Shown: positions 53,436-62,697, numbered from the stretch's first letter. The stretch is DNA of 64,000 nt from Ruegeria sp. HKCCD4315 (GCF_013112245.1 NZ_WVRN01000001.1:2050501-2114500); one strand, 5' to 3'. Made by a program: numbers and translations. Notes: a model not told the origin generated them from the letters alone.

Positions 53436-53490
53436 CGAAACCCACTCCACGCGACCCCATCAATATCAGGCATCAAAAGGACTGTTCCAA

Positions 53491-53943
53491 ATGATCAAAT
53501 TCGAATTGAACGGCCGACCCGTAGAGGTTGATACCCCCCCTGACGAAATGTTGCTGCTGGTCCTTCGGGACACACTCAAACTGAAGGGCACGAAATACGG
53601 ATGCGGTGCTGCCATGTGTGGGGCCTGCACGGTGCATGTGGATGGTGTTGCGAGCTTCGCGTGTCAGATGTCGGTTAGCGACGTGGAGGATGCGCAAGTC
53701 ACGACGATCGAAGGATTGTCCGAAGACGGCTCGCATCCTGTTCAGAGGGCCTGGATCGAAGAGCAGGTTGCACAATGCGGCTATTGCCAGTCGGGCCAAA
53801 TCATGCGCGCAGCGGCACTTCTGGCGGGCAATCCATCCCCGACACGACAGGAAATCGTCGATGAGATGAGCGCGAACCTTTGTCGCTGCGGAACCTACAA
53901 CCGCATTTTCAAAGCCATCGAACGCGCAGCCAAGGAGGTTTGA
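53491..53943 (+). CDS. iorA: Isoquinoline 1-oxidoreductase-type small subunit (2Fe-2S)
   Basis: 150 residues from the ATG at 53491. Two [2Fe-2S] clusters: plant-type ligands Cys38, 43, 46 and 58 (YGCGAAMCGACT...FAC) and the second set Cys96, 99, 131 and 133 (CGYCQSG...LCRCG). Electron-transfer subunit of the xanthine oxidase family, delivering electrons from the molybdenum subunit encoded next, one base away. No FAD subunit gene is found, which matches the two-subunit IorAB/aldehyde-oxidase subgroup. Confidence 0.9.
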   Translation: MIKFELNGRPVEVDTPPDEMLLLVLRDTLKLKGTKYGCGAAMCGACTVHVDGVASFACQMSVSDVEDAQVTTIEGLSEDGSHPVQRAWIEEQVAQCGYCQSGQIMRAAALLAGNPSPTRQEIVDEMSANLCRCGTYNRIFKAIERAAKEV

Positions 53944-53944
53944 G

Positions 53945-56125
53945 ATGACTATGACCATGAACCGCCGAGGTTTTCTAAAAGGCGCCGCTGGCCTGACGTT
54001 CTTCATTGGAGTGGGCGGGCTGTCATCGGTCCGCTCTGAGGCCGCAGTTGGAACGCTGGATGTCAATCATTGGTTGACGATCCGGGCCGACGGAAGCATC
54101 CGGATCGTCTTCCCCTCGACCGAAATGGGGCAAAGCAGCTATTCCACACTGCCGCAGATCCTCGCTGAGGAACTGGATGCAGCATGGGACGACGTTGAGA
54201 TCGAACAGTTGAACGCTGATGATCGGCGCTTTGGAAATCAGCTTTTTGGCGGTGTTTTGTACACGGCTGGCAGCACTGGAACGCAGTTCTACTTTGACCC
54301 GATGCGCAAGGCAGGCGGGCAGGCGCGCGACGTTCTATTGCAAATCGCAGCGCGCGAATGGGGTGTGGACAAAGCCAGCCTTAGGACCGAACCAAGTGTT
54401 GTTTTGGGCCCGGATGGCCAGCAGGCAGGGTATGGTGAACTTGCGGCGCTCGGTTCAAGGGATGTGACGGTACCAGACGCTGAAACCGTGCCTCTGAAAG
54501 ACCCATCCGCGTTTCGGATCATCGGGCAAGACCTACCGCGTCGCGACGTTCCGGCCAAAAGCACAGGTCAGGCTGAATATGCCATTGATGTGGAAGTGCC
54601 CAATATGGCCTATGCAGCTGTCCTGCGCGCACCAGTCGAGGACGAGGTGCCGCTTTCCATCAACGACGCTGCCGCACGCGAAGTACCGGGCGTCATCGAT
54701 ATCGTAACAGTACCGGACGGCGTCGCCGTCGTCGCGGAAAGCCTTTGGTCTGCCTTGGGGGCACGGGGCTTGCTTGAGGTCGAATGGTCCACCACCTCAC
54801 CCTTCCGAACCTCAAAAAGCGAAGAGACGCTGGCCGAATACGCCGCAGCTGTCAGCGCTCCTGAAGCGTCGGGTGCAACCTGGGCCGAGAAAGGCGACGC
54901 CCCCGCAGCCATTGGCAACGCTGACCGTCAGTATTCGCAGCTTTATTTGTCGGATTATGCCTACCACGCTCAGATTGAGCCGATGGCAGCTGTCGCGGCA
55001 GTCGATGCGGACGGGCAAGGTGCTGAGGTTTGGGCAGGCACGCAAACGCAGTCGTGGACCGCGCGCACCGTGTCGGAGGTGTTGGGCATCCCTGTCGAAA
55101 GCGTTCGACTGAACATGATGACAATGGGCGGAGGATTTGGTCGACGCACAGCCCTGATGCAGAACTATGTGCGCGATGCAGTGCTGTGCTCGAAAGCTAT
55201 TGGACGCCCTGTCAAAGTGATCTGGCCGCGTGAAGACGACTTAAAGCAGGGAACCTTCCGTCCCGCTGCAGCGCAAAAGCTTGAGGCAGGTCTGACTGCG
55301 GACGGAAAACTCGACGGGTGGTATCACAAGGTCGCTACACCAACGGTGATCGGGTTTTTCAATCCCGTGCGTTGGGACGCGGTTAACCCGAACGATGTGA
55401 TCTCGATGCGCGGTGCAGAGAGCAAATTCTATGGGATTAAGGATTTCCGCGCCGATCACCTGATCATGGAAAGGCACGCGCGCCTTGCCCCCTATCGCGG
55501 TATTGGCGCGTCCTACACGGCCTTTGCGGCAGAGTGTTTTATGGACGAACTGGCAGAACAAGCCAGGCGGGATCCGTTGGAGTTCCGGCTGGACCTTGTT
55601 TCAGAAAACCCGCGCGGGCGGCACCTGCTCGAGAAAGTGGCCGAAATGTCCGATTGGTACAATCGGGGTGATCGAAACTTAGGTCTTTCCTTCGCTGGCT
55701 ACAGTTCATCAATGGCGGCAGGTGTGGCGGAAGTTGAAGTCGACGCGGACAGCGGAGAGATACAGATCACCAACTTCTGGGCGGCCATCGATGCGGGCCT
55801 GATTGTCACGCCGGACAACGCGCTCAATCAAATCGAAGGTGGGATCGTATTTGGAATCTCGATGGCTCTTTCCGAAAAGATCGACATCGAAAACGGCGAG
55901 GTGGTGCAGAGCAACTTCTGGGACTACGAGATCACACGCGCGTCGCAGATGCCTGAGATAGAGATCTACGTCGCGGAGGTCGATGCGCCGCCTGTTGGTG
56001 TCGGCGAGGTTGGCACTCCGATGGTGCCTGCGGCCATTGCTAACGCGTTCTACGCCGCACAAGGCAAGCGCTTGCGCCACATGCCGTTTACACCGGATCG
56101 CGTCACCGCCACGCTGGAAACGTAG
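53945..56125 (+). CDS. iorB: Isoquinoline 1-oxidoreductase-type molybdopterin subunit
   Basis: 726 residues with a twin-arginine export motif (NRRGFLKGAAG, Arg7-Arg8), so the enzyme is probably folded with cofactor and exported to the periplasm. Molybdenum-subunit landmarks: YAIDVEVPNMAYAAVLRAP, MTMGGGFGRRTALMQNYVRDAV, APYRGIGASYTAFAAECF and GVGEVGTPMVPAAIANA with the active-site Glu (GVGE). It hydroxylates N-heteroaromatic or aldehyde substrates using water. No C-terminal cytochrome domain; the electron acceptor is unknown. Confidence 0.9.
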   Translation: MTMTMNRRGFLKGAAGLTFFIGVGGLSSVRSEAAVGTLDVNHWLTIRADGSIRIVFPSTEMGQSSYSTLPQILAEELDAAWDDVEIEQLNADDRRFGNQLFGGVLYTAGSTGTQFYFDPMRKAGGQARDVLLQIAAREWGVDKASLRTEPSVVLGPDGQQAGYGELAALGSRDVTVPDAETVPLKDPSAFRIIGQDLPRRDVPAKSTGQAEYAIDVEVPNMAYAAVLRAPVEDEVPLSINDAAAREVPGVIDIVTVPDGVAVVAESLWSALGARGLLEVEWSTTSPFRTSKSEETLAEYAAAVSAPEASGATWAEKGDAPAAIGNADRQYSQLYLSDYAYHAQIEPMAAVAAVDADGQGAEVWAGTQTQSWTARTVSEVLGIPVESVRLNMMTMGGGFGRRTALMQNYVRDAVLCSKAIGRPVKVIWPREDDLKQGTFRPAAAQKLEAGLTADGKLDGWYHKVATPTVIGFFNPVRWDAVNPNDVISMRGAESKFYGIKDFRADHLIMERHARLAPYRGIGASYTAFAAECFMDELAEQARRDPLEFRLDLVSENPRGRHLLEKVAEMSDWYNRGDRNLGLSFAGYSSSMAAGVAEVEVDADSGEIQITNFWAAIDAGLIVTPDNALNQIEGGIVFGISMALSEKIDIENGEVVQSNFWDYEITRASQMPEIEIYVAEVDAPPVGVGEVGTPMVPAAIANAFYAAQGKRLRHMPFTPDRVTATLET

Positions 56126-56140
56126 GGGCCTAAGGATGCT

Positions 56141-56163
56141 GCCGGTCATTTCCTGTGACCGGC
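56141..56163 (+). terminator. Hairpin between iorB and the second pirin gene
   Basis: Perfect 8-bp arms GCCGGTCA and TGACCGGC around TTTCCTG, 15 bases after the iorB stop. No T-run follows, so it may act as an attenuator or mRNA end stabiliser rather than a full stop before the pirin gene. Confidence 0.5.
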
Positions 56164-56206
56164 GGCGCATTTGCCAAGACCCGACTACAAACAAAGGACC
56201 CACTGC

Positions 56207-57061
56207 ATGAGCTGGAACCCCACGCATAACCCTGAGTGCCCAAATGCCTCAGCAGACAGTGTTGAAACTCTGATCATTCCGCGCGCCCGTGATCTAGGTG
56301 GCTTTGAAGTCAGGCGCGCGTTGCCTGCGCCTGAACGCCAGATGGTCGGGCCATTCATCTTTTTCGATCAGATGGGTCCAGCAGAGTTCATCACGGAAGG
56401 CGGCATAGACGTTCGCCCACATCCGCATATTGGTCTTGGAACCGTAACCTATTTATATGATGGCGAATTTGAACACCGCGACAGCCTCGGCACCCATCAG
56501 ATGATCTATCCGGGAGAAGTGAACTGGATGGTTGCAGGCAAGGGCGTCACGCATTCCGAACGCACCAGCGCGGAAACGCGGGCGAAGCGCAACCGGTTGT
56601 TTGGTATTCAAACCTGGATCGCGTTGCCAAAAGACCGCGAGGAGATGGCACCGGACTTTGAACATCACAAGAACGCGGCTCTTCCAGAGCTTCAAGATAC
56701 AGGCATCCAAGCAAAGCTCATACTCGGATCTGCCTATGGCAAAACCGGCCCCGTGACGATGCAGTCCGAGACGTTTTACATCGACGTCATTCTTTCTCCG
56801 GGCGCGCATTTTCCATTGCCTGACGATCAGGAGGATCGTGGAATCTATGTCACTGAAGGGTCTGTTGAGGTTGCTGGCGACGTCTTCGAAGCCGGGCAAA
56901 TGATGGTCTTTCGACCCGGTGACAAAATCAGCGTTCGGGCTGTTGAAAAGGGTGCGCGTCTCATGGCGCTGGGCGGTGCAACCCTGAGCGAGGAGCGTTA
57001 TATCTGGTGGAACTTCGTTTCATCGTCGCGAGACAGGATTGAAGAGGCCAAAGAGTCTTGA
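56207..57061 (+). CDS. Pirin-family cupin protein (second copy)
   Basis: 284 residues from the ATG at 56207 (site AAAGGA). It keeps the four pirin metal ligands His72, His74, His116 and Glu118 (PHPHIGLGTV, VTHSERT) and the EHRDSLG motif. Many pirins act on flavonoid or quinone-like compounds or sense redox state. Here it closes the operon containing the molybdo-oxidoreductase, so a role in aromatic redox chemistry is plausible. It is clearly divergent from the pirin at 2032, so not a recent duplication. Confidence 0.9.
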   Translation: MSWNPTHNPECPNASADSVETLIIPRARDLGGFEVRRALPAPERQMVGPFIFFDQMGPAEFITEGGIDVRPHPHIGLGTVTYLYDGEFEHRDSLGTHQMIYPGEVNWMVAGKGVTHSERTSAETRAKRNRLFGIQTWIALPKDREEMAPDFEHHKNAALPELQDTGIQAKLILGSAYGKTGPVTMQSETFYIDVILSPGAHFPLPDDQEDRGIYVTEGSVEVAGDVFEAGQMMVFRPGDKISVRAVEKGARLMALGGATLSEERYIWWNFVSSSRDRIEEAKES

Positions 57062-57230
57062 AAAGCGGCGGATTGGGCCAATGGTCCATTCAAACTGCCG
57101 CCGGGTGACGACGCCGAGCATATCCCGATCACGCCAGAACTTGAGCAAACCTTGCCCAATAGAATAACCGAGCCTTCGGCCTGACTGTCAGACCGGGATT
57201 GTAGGATTTCCAAAGTGCGCAAAACCCGGT

Positions 57231-58052
57231 CTAGAGGCCCAAAATATTTCGTGCCTGGCCGGCTGTCGCAACCGGGCGGTTGTATTGGTCACAGATCTCT
57301 GCAGTGCGCGTTACAAGCGCTGCATTTGATGGTGCCAGCGTATTGCGATCCAGGCGTACGTTGTCTTCGAGGCCGGTTCGTGCATGGCCGCCAGACGAAA
57401 TTGCCCAGTGGTTCAGAACCTCCTGCTGGGCGCCAATGCCAGCAGCGCACCACGGTGCACCCGGAAACAGTCGGTCAACTGTCTTCACGTAGAAGTCGAA
57501 TACGTCCCGATCCGCAGGCATTGCGTTTTTCACACCCATGACAAATTGCACATAAGGCGTGTCCTTGATTTGCCCTTTCTTGTGCATCTCGGCCGCCTTC
57601 AGGATGTGGCTCAGGTCGAAGGCTTCGATCTCTGGTTTGACGTCATAAGTCACCATCTCTGCTGCCAGCCAATCGACGAGATCGGGTGGATTTTCGTAAA
57701 CGCGCGTGGGAAAGTTGTTCGACCCTACCGACAACGAGGCCATATCCGGCCGCAAGGGCAACATGCCGCCGCGCGTCTTGCCTGCCCCCGACCGCCCTCC
57801 TGTCGAAAACTGGATGATCATGCCAGGGCAGTGTTTCTCAAGCCCCTCTTTCAACCGTGCGAACTTATCAGGGTCACTCGAAGGCGTTTCGTTGTCATTT
57901 CGAACATGGGCATGGCAGATGGATGCCCCTGCCTCAAAAGCTGCCTGTGTACTTTCGACTTGTTCCTCGACTGTTATGGGCACCGCCGGGTTATTGGCCT
58001 TGGTTGGCAAGGACCCGGTTATTGCAACACAGATGATACAGGGTTCGGACAT
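57231..58052 (-). CDS. BKACE-family beta-keto acid cleavage enzyme
   Basis: 273 residues from the ATG at 58052, one base after the dioxygenase stop. TIM-barrel of the DUF849/KCE family: N-terminal IICVAITGSLPTKANNPAVPIT, Zn ligands His47 and His49 (CHAHVRND), GGRSG and SVGSNNFPTRVYENPP. These enzymes react a beta-keto acid with acetyl-CoA to give an acyl-CoA and acetoacetate. Next to hydroxyquinol dioxygenase, 3-oxoadipate is a reasonable substrate. Last gene of the operon. Confidence 0.88.
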   Translation of the reverse strand: MSEPCIICVAITGSLPTKANNPAVPITVEEQVESTQAAFEAGASICHAHVRNDNETPSSDPDKFARLKEGLEKHCPGMIIQFSTGGRSGAGKTRGGMLPLRPDMASLSVGSNNFPTRVYENPPDLVDWLAAEMVTYDVKPEIEAFDLSHILKAAEMHKKGQIKDTPYVQFVMGVKNAMPADRDVFDFYVKTVDRLFPGAPWCAAGIGAQQEVLNHWAISSGGHARTGLEDNVRLDRNTLAPSNAALVTRTAEICDQYNRPVATAGQARNILGL

Positions 58053-58053
58053 T

Positions 58054-58938
58054 TCAGGCCTCTTTCGGTGCGAGGACAAAGTCGAATTCGACATCCCAAT
58101 AGGGCCCCTCAAAGCCAACTCCCGCAGAACGTGTCGGGTCATCGACGCGGCGGAATTCGGCGATCAGGCTTTCTTTGACACCAAAAACGGAATCCGAATG
58201 GAGGTATTTGTCCTCGGGGTCAAAAATGTGGGTTGTCAGTTCGTCATACCCTTCCTTTGACACAATGTAGTGCAAATGGGCCGGGCGAAACGGATGGCGA
58301 CCCAACCGGTTCAACAAATCTCCGACGGGGCCATCGTCAGGAATAGAATAATGTTTGGGCCTGACAGCGCGGAACCAGTATTTTCCGTCCGGTCCCGTTC
58401 TAAAAACACCGCGCAGGTTAAAGTCGGGTTGGATGCCTTTTTGCTGAACGTCATAGAACCCTTCGTCGTTTGCCTGCCAGACGTCGATTTTGACGCCTTC
58501 CAACGGTTTGCCGTCAACGTCTGTCACACGCCCGCGCACCACCATATCTTCGCCCTTTTGATCAAGGCATATGTTATGCCCCATTGCGTATTCAGGGGCA
58601 TCGCCAACGTGAAATGGGCCCAACACGGTGTTTTCGGAGGCTCCGGTTGGGCGACGAGAATTCACGGCATCCACCAGCATCGACACGCCCAGAACATCGG
58701 ACAGGAGAATATACTCCTGCCGCCAGTCATCGCACATGTGCCCGACCTTGGTCAGGAACATGATCGCCTCGAACCATTCCTGCTGCGTTGGTTCGATTTC
58801 CTTCACTGCTTCATGAAGCTTTCGGGTGATGACCTCCATCACCTGCTTCAGCCGTTCGCTTTCTGCGTTTTTGTTCCGTGCGGTGACGACCTCGGCCGAG
58901 TTTTCTTCGGTAAAGTATCCCATCTCATGCGAGTCCAT
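58054..58938 (-). CDS. Intradiol ring-cleaving dioxygenase, hydroxyquinol 1,2-dioxygenase type
   Basis: 294 residues. Fe(III) ligands of intradiol dioxygenases are at Tyr162 (GFYDVQ), Tyr197 (PKHYSIP), His221 and His223 (RPAHLHYIV), close to the spacing in characterised hydroxyquinol dioxygenases. The N-terminal ~100 residues form the helical dimerisation domain. It converts hydroxyquinol to maleylacetate, or catechol to muconate; the length and GPFHV segment favour hydroxyquinol. It is flanked by the monooxygenase and BKACE genes in one operon. Confidence 0.88.
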   Translation of the reverse strand: MDSHEMGYFTEENSAEVVTARNKNAESERLKQVMEVITRKLHEAVKEIEPTQQEWFEAIMFLTKVGHMCDDWRQEYILLSDVLGVSMLVDAVNSRRPTGASENTVLGPFHVGDAPEYAMGHNICLDQKGEDMVVRGRVTDVDGKPLEGVKIDVWQANDEGFYDVQQKGIQPDFNLRGVFRTGPDGKYWFRAVRPKHYSIPDDGPVGDLLNRLGRHPFRPAHLHYIVSKEGYDELTTHIFDPEDKYLHSDSVFGVKESLIAEFRRVDDPTRSAGVGFEGPYWDVEFDFVLAPKEA

Positions 58939-58977
58939 TTTGGCCTCCTAACTTGTATAAGTTTGCTCTGGATTGGG

Positions 58978-60735
58978 TCATCGGGAAAGCACCTTGGTCA
59001 AAGCGCGGCGCAGTTCGGCTTCGGCATCCGTAGCCATCTCGGCTGAGCGCCATGCGACGTGTTGATCAGGGCGGACCAACAAACAGCCCGTATCTGAAAT
59101 CTCGGACGCCCGCGCCCAATCCCCGGTGTGGTCAACATAGGTCTGGCGCGGGCCGATGACGTGACAGCGAATGGGCATGCCCAGCTCTTTCGCGATCATT
59201 TCAGCCGCTTTTACCCAGGCCTCGCCACCAATTCCGGTCAGCACAGTGAATTCTCCGCGACCGCACAAATCCAAAGTTGAATGCTTGTTCCCAGTATCAT
59301 GATCAAACACCCAGACATGTGGAATGCGCGCACCAGGCCAAGTCGTCGGCTGGTAGTGCAACTCAGCATCCTGATCAAAACCGGGATTGGTTTGACCATC
59401 CGTTTCAATCGCACAGGAGTCGTAGCGTTGGTTCATTTCCACGCCATGCGCATCGAACTCATATTTCTTGAAGGCAATCGCCTCGCGAATGGCTTGTCTT
59501 TGTGCCGCAGCTTCAGGCGTTGATCCCGAGCGTGCCTCAAGGTTGCTTTGCATGACCTCTGGATCGACGCCTTCGGCCATTCCGAGCGATTCAAAGATCG
59601 GTCCGAATTCACCGATGGATTGATTGGCCCGTGTGACGATCTGCTTTGCCACTGGCGAACGTTCTTCGCTGTAGCTTTCCAGCAGGTTCTCTCCGGCATG
59701 GCCTTTCAGGACAGCCGCCAGTTTCCAGGCGAGGTTGAAGCTATCCTGAATCGACGTGTTCGACCCCAGTCCGTTCGACGGAGGGTGTCGGTGCGCCGCG
59801 TCGCCCATGATGAAGACGCGATCTTTCTGCATATGGGTCGCGTACATGTTGTTGACGGTCCAGGTGTTAGCGCTGATCAGTTCGATCTCAAGCTCGGGGT
59901 CGCCAACAAGCTGGCGCGCTACCTGCGTTGCCATGGCCTCGTCAACTTCGGGTGCTGGTTGGTTGATGTCATAGCCCCAAACAATGAGCCATTCGTTCCA
60001 AGGGCGGACCATGCGGACCAAACCCATGCCGATGCCACCGACATTCGCACCCGGTTGCATCACCCAGTATAGGACCGAAGGCCGATGCGCGACATATTTA
60101 CTGAGATCTGCCCGGAACAGGATGTTCATGGACCCGCCGACGCCCATCTGACCTTCGAAAGGCAGACCGGCATGTTCGGCGACCAGAGAATTGCCCCCAT
60201 CCGCGCCCACCAGATATTTCGACCGGATCGTGATTTCTTCGCCCGACAATCGATCCAAACACGTCGTTGTCACACCATCTGCATCTTGCTCATGTCGCAA
60301 GTATTCGGTGCTCATCCGCGCTTGCGTGCCTCGGCGGCAGGCCGTGCCAAATAAGATCGGCTCCATGAATGTTTGCGGAAGGTCGTTCATCATCGTCGGG
60401 CTGGACAGCAGGTGTTCAGCCTTGGACAGTGGATGATTGCCCCAGCTTTTCATCCGTCCGATTTCCTCACCCGCGAGGCTTTCGCAGAACACATTTTCAC
60501 CCATCAAGTCCTGATGCGCGGCATGCATATAGGCTTCGGCCTCGACCTCGTGACCCAGATCGCGCAGCACCTCCATCGTGCGCTGATTGGTGATATGTGC
60601 CCGCGGCGTATTGGCCAGCCAGCGATAGCGGTTGATGACCATATTCTCGACGTCGTAGCTGGACAGCAAAGCCGCCGTTGCAGAACCCGCAGGTCCGGTC
60701 CCGATAATCAGAACATCCGTTGTGATGGTGGCCAT
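58978..60735 (-). CDS. FAD-dependent phenol-type monooxygenase (TfdB/PheA-like)
   Basis: 585 residues, the length of TfdB-type hydroxylases. FAD Rossmann motif GTGPAG (12-17), and the second FAD motif VFIMGDAAHRHPPSNGLGSNTSIQDSFNLAWKLAAVL near 300-340. The C-terminal ~120 residues have the thioredoxin-like domain of phenol hydroxylases. It hydroxylates an aromatic ring with NAD(P)H and O2, probably making the diol or triol cleaved by the next enzyme. One base separates it from livM. Confidence 0.88.
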   Translation of the reverse strand: MATITTDVLIIGTGPAGSATAALLSSYDVENMVINRYRWLANTPRAHITNQRTMEVLRDLGHEVEAEAYMHAAHQDLMGENVFCESLAGEEIGRMKSWGNHPLSKAEHLLSSPTMMNDLPQTFMEPILFGTACRRGTQARMSTEYLRHEQDADGVTTTCLDRLSGEEITIRSKYLVGADGGNSLVAEHAGLPFEGQMGVGGSMNILFRADLSKYVAHRPSVLYWVMQPGANVGGIGMGLVRMVRPWNEWLIVWGYDINQPAPEVDEAMATQVARQLVGDPELEIELISANTWTVNNMYATHMQKDRVFIMGDAAHRHPPSNGLGSNTSIQDSFNLAWKLAAVLKGHAGENLLESYSEERSPVAKQIVTRANQSIGEFGPIFESLGMAEGVDPEVMQSNLEARSGSTPEAAAQRQAIREAIAFKKYEFDAHGVEMNQRYDSCAIETDGQTNPGFDQDAELHYQPTTWPGARIPHVWVFDHDTGNKHSTLDLCGRGEFTVLTGIGGEAWVKAAEMIAKELGMPIRCHVIGPRQTYVDHTGDWARASEISDTGCLLVRPDQHVAWRSAEMATDAEAELRRALTKVLSR

Positions 60736-60736
60736 G

Positions 60737-61834
60737 TTACGCCTCCCTCTGTTTGTCAGATTGAATTGAGTTGAGGCCGTCCTTTGGGTTCGTCAGCACA
60801 AGGCGACGGCGCACAGGGAAAATCTGAAGCCCAGTCTTTTCTGAGATCAGCCCCCACAGACCGCGGGGGGCGAAGAGCATGACGGCGATCCCGATTAGAC
60901 CAAGCACCATGAGATACCACGAGCCGTAGTCGGCCAGCAGGCTCTGCAAGATGAAGAAGATCAGCACGCCCAGGATCGGGCCTTCAATGGTTCCAATTCC
61001 GCCGATCACGACGATGAAGATCACATAGGCCGTCCAGTCGGTGACCGAGAACGCTGCATCCGGAGAGATGCGCAGTTTCTGCACATAGATCAAAGCACCG
61101 GTCAGCCCGGTTCCTGCGGCTGAGACCAAGTAGACCAGCCATTTCATCCGCACCGCATCCACGCCGACGGATTTCGCTGCTTCGACATTGTCGCGTACCG
61201 CAGCCAATGCCAGCCCGCGCTTTGTTCTGAGCAGCCAGTAGATACCCGCAATCGTTGCGATCACCAGCGCCAAGGCCAGCCAATAGGTCAGGATGTCCCG
61301 CGCTGCTGCACCGCGAACGTCAAACGTGGTCTGTATCCATTCGGTGGCCCACATCTCACGCGTTGCGGTGCGCGGCAGAGAGGTTCCGGTGCCTCCGCCG
61401 AGCACTTTCCATTGCGCCACTAGCAGACGCATAACCTCGGCGATGACCCATGTGCCGATGGCAAAATATGCCCCTTGCAGGCGGAAGGCGAAAAAGGCTG
61501 TGGGTATGGCTACAATCAGGGCTGCAACACCGCCCAAAAGGATCGCCGGAACCGGGTCCATCCCCCAAAGGATGACACCGCCAAACATGGCATAGGCTCC
61601 GATGCCTACGAAGGCTTGCTGCCCGACGGACACCAGCCCGCCATATCCTGCGAGCAGGTTCCAGAATTGCGCCAAAACCAACATCGTGAAGATAAAGAAC
61701 AGGTCTTGGATCAAGCCTCTGCTGGCGAAGGTCGGCAGCAGGATGAACAGGATGATCAGAGCGATACAGACAGCTCCGGCGCTATAAGAGGCGCGGGTCT
61801 GGGTCTGGACACGATACGTCGAAATATCAGCCAT
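60737..61834 (-). CDS. livM: Branched-chain amino acid/aromatic ABC importer permease LivM
   Basis: 365 residues from the ATG at 61834, which overlaps the LivH stop (TGATG). Ten-helix LivM pattern: NLLAGYGGLVSVGQQAFVGIGAYAMF, LALAAVRDNVEAAKSVGVDAVRMKWLVYLVSAAGTGLTGAL and IGGIGTIEGPILGVLIFF. Genomic context (aromatic oxygenases downstream) suggests an aromatic acid rather than an amino acid as substrate. An upstream in-frame extension to 61987 lies within livH and is rejected. Confidence 0.9.
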   Translation of the reverse strand: MADISTYRVQTQTRASYSAGAVCIALIILFILLPTFASRGLIQDLFFIFTMLVLAQFWNLLAGYGGLVSVGQQAFVGIGAYAMFGGVILWGMDPVPAILLGGVAALIVAIPTAFFAFRLQGAYFAIGTWVIAEVMRLLVAQWKVLGGGTGTSLPRTATREMWATEWIQTTFDVRGAAARDILTYWLALALVIATIAGIYWLLRTKRGLALAAVRDNVEAAKSVGVDAVRMKWLVYLVSAAGTGLTGALIYVQKLRISPDAAFSVTDWTAYVIFIVVIGGIGTIEGPILGVLIFFILQSLLADYGSWYLMVLGLIGIAVMLFAPRGLWGLISEKTGLQIFPVRRRLVLTNPKDGLNSIQSDKQREA

Positions 61835-62697
61835 CAGTCCACCGCCCTTGGAAACAGGCCTCTGGGCTTGATCAGAAGCACGATGAGAAAGGCCAGATGA
61901 CCGGCCAGGATTTGCCATTCGGGATTGATCGCCGCGCCGACAGTCTGAGCGACACCGATAATGATGCCTCCGACAAGCGTGCCCCATAGGCTGCCGAGGC
62001 CACCAATGATCACAGCCTCAAAGGCATAGATCAGGCGCGCTGGGCCGATATTGGGGTCAAAATTCGCCCGCATGCCCAGATAAAGCGCTGCCAAGGTCAC
62101 CACGAGCATTGCGATGGCTGTAGCGCTGGCGAAAATACGTTCTGGGCGGATACCCATCAAACCCGCCGTCACCGCATCATCCGAGGTCGCGCGAAACGCG
62201 CGGCCCAACTCCGTGCGGTAGAAAAGTTGGTTCAGACTGACGATCACAAGGATCGCCGAGGCAAAGGTCAGCAGCGGCAGCACGCCGAGGTTCAGCCCGC
62301 CCATCTGAACGGACGCCGTTGCGATTTCACCCGCAGGCAGACGTTGGCTATCCGCCGAGAACCCTTCGAGTAATGCGTTCTGCAAGACGACCGACAAACC
62401 GAACGTCACGAGCAAGGGCGGCAGGATATCAGGCCCCAGCACGCGGTTCAGCACATGTCTCTGCAAGGCCCAGCCCACGCCAAACATAATCGGCGCGGCT
62501 ATGATCGCGGCCAGAAACGGAGAAAGACCAAGCAACGAAACCAGCAGAAGGATCAGATAGGCGGCAAAGACAATCAGATCGCCATGGGCCAAGTTGACCA
62601 ATCGCATGATCCCGAACACGAGGCTCAGGCCTGCCGCAAACAGCGCGTAGAGCCCGCCCAACAGAACGCCTTGAATGATGGTGTCGATCCAGATCAT
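61834..62697 (-). CDS. livH: ABC importer permease LivH
   Basis: 287 residues, eight or so helices. LivH landmarks: GLYALFAAGLSLVFGIMRLVNLAHGDLIVFAAY at the N-terminus, RTELGRAFRATSDDAVTAGLMGI in the coupling loop and EAVIIGGLGSLWGTLVGGIIIG near the C-terminus. It pairs with LivM. It overlaps livF by 4 bases. Substrate as for the operon, inferred to be an aromatic carboxylate or related compound. Confidence 0.91.
   Translation of the reverse strand: MIWIDTIIQGVLLGGLYALFAAGLSLVFGIMRLVNLAHGDLIVFAAYLILLLVSLLGLSPFLAAIIAAPIMFGVGWALQRHVLNRVLGPDILPPLLVTFGLSVVLQNALLEGFSADSQRLPAGEIATASVQMGGLNLGVLPLLTFASAILVIVSLNQLFYRTELGRAFRATSDDAVTAGLMGIRPERIFASATAIAMLVVTLAALYLGMRANFDPNIGPARLIYAFEAVIIGGLGSLWGTLVGGIIIGVAQTVGAAINPEWQILAGHLAFLIVLLIKPRGLFPRAVD

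Noticed and set aside
57062..57230. Possible small gene between the second pirin and the BKACE gene
   Set aside because: Frames there have no ribosome site or family pattern; it reads as an ordinary convergent intergenic spacer with a weak GGCGG/CCGCC dyad.
57384..59046. Plus-strand frames of more than 250 codons over the BKACE and dioxygenase genes
   Set aside because: Antisense to genes with complete catalytic residues; no motifs of their own.
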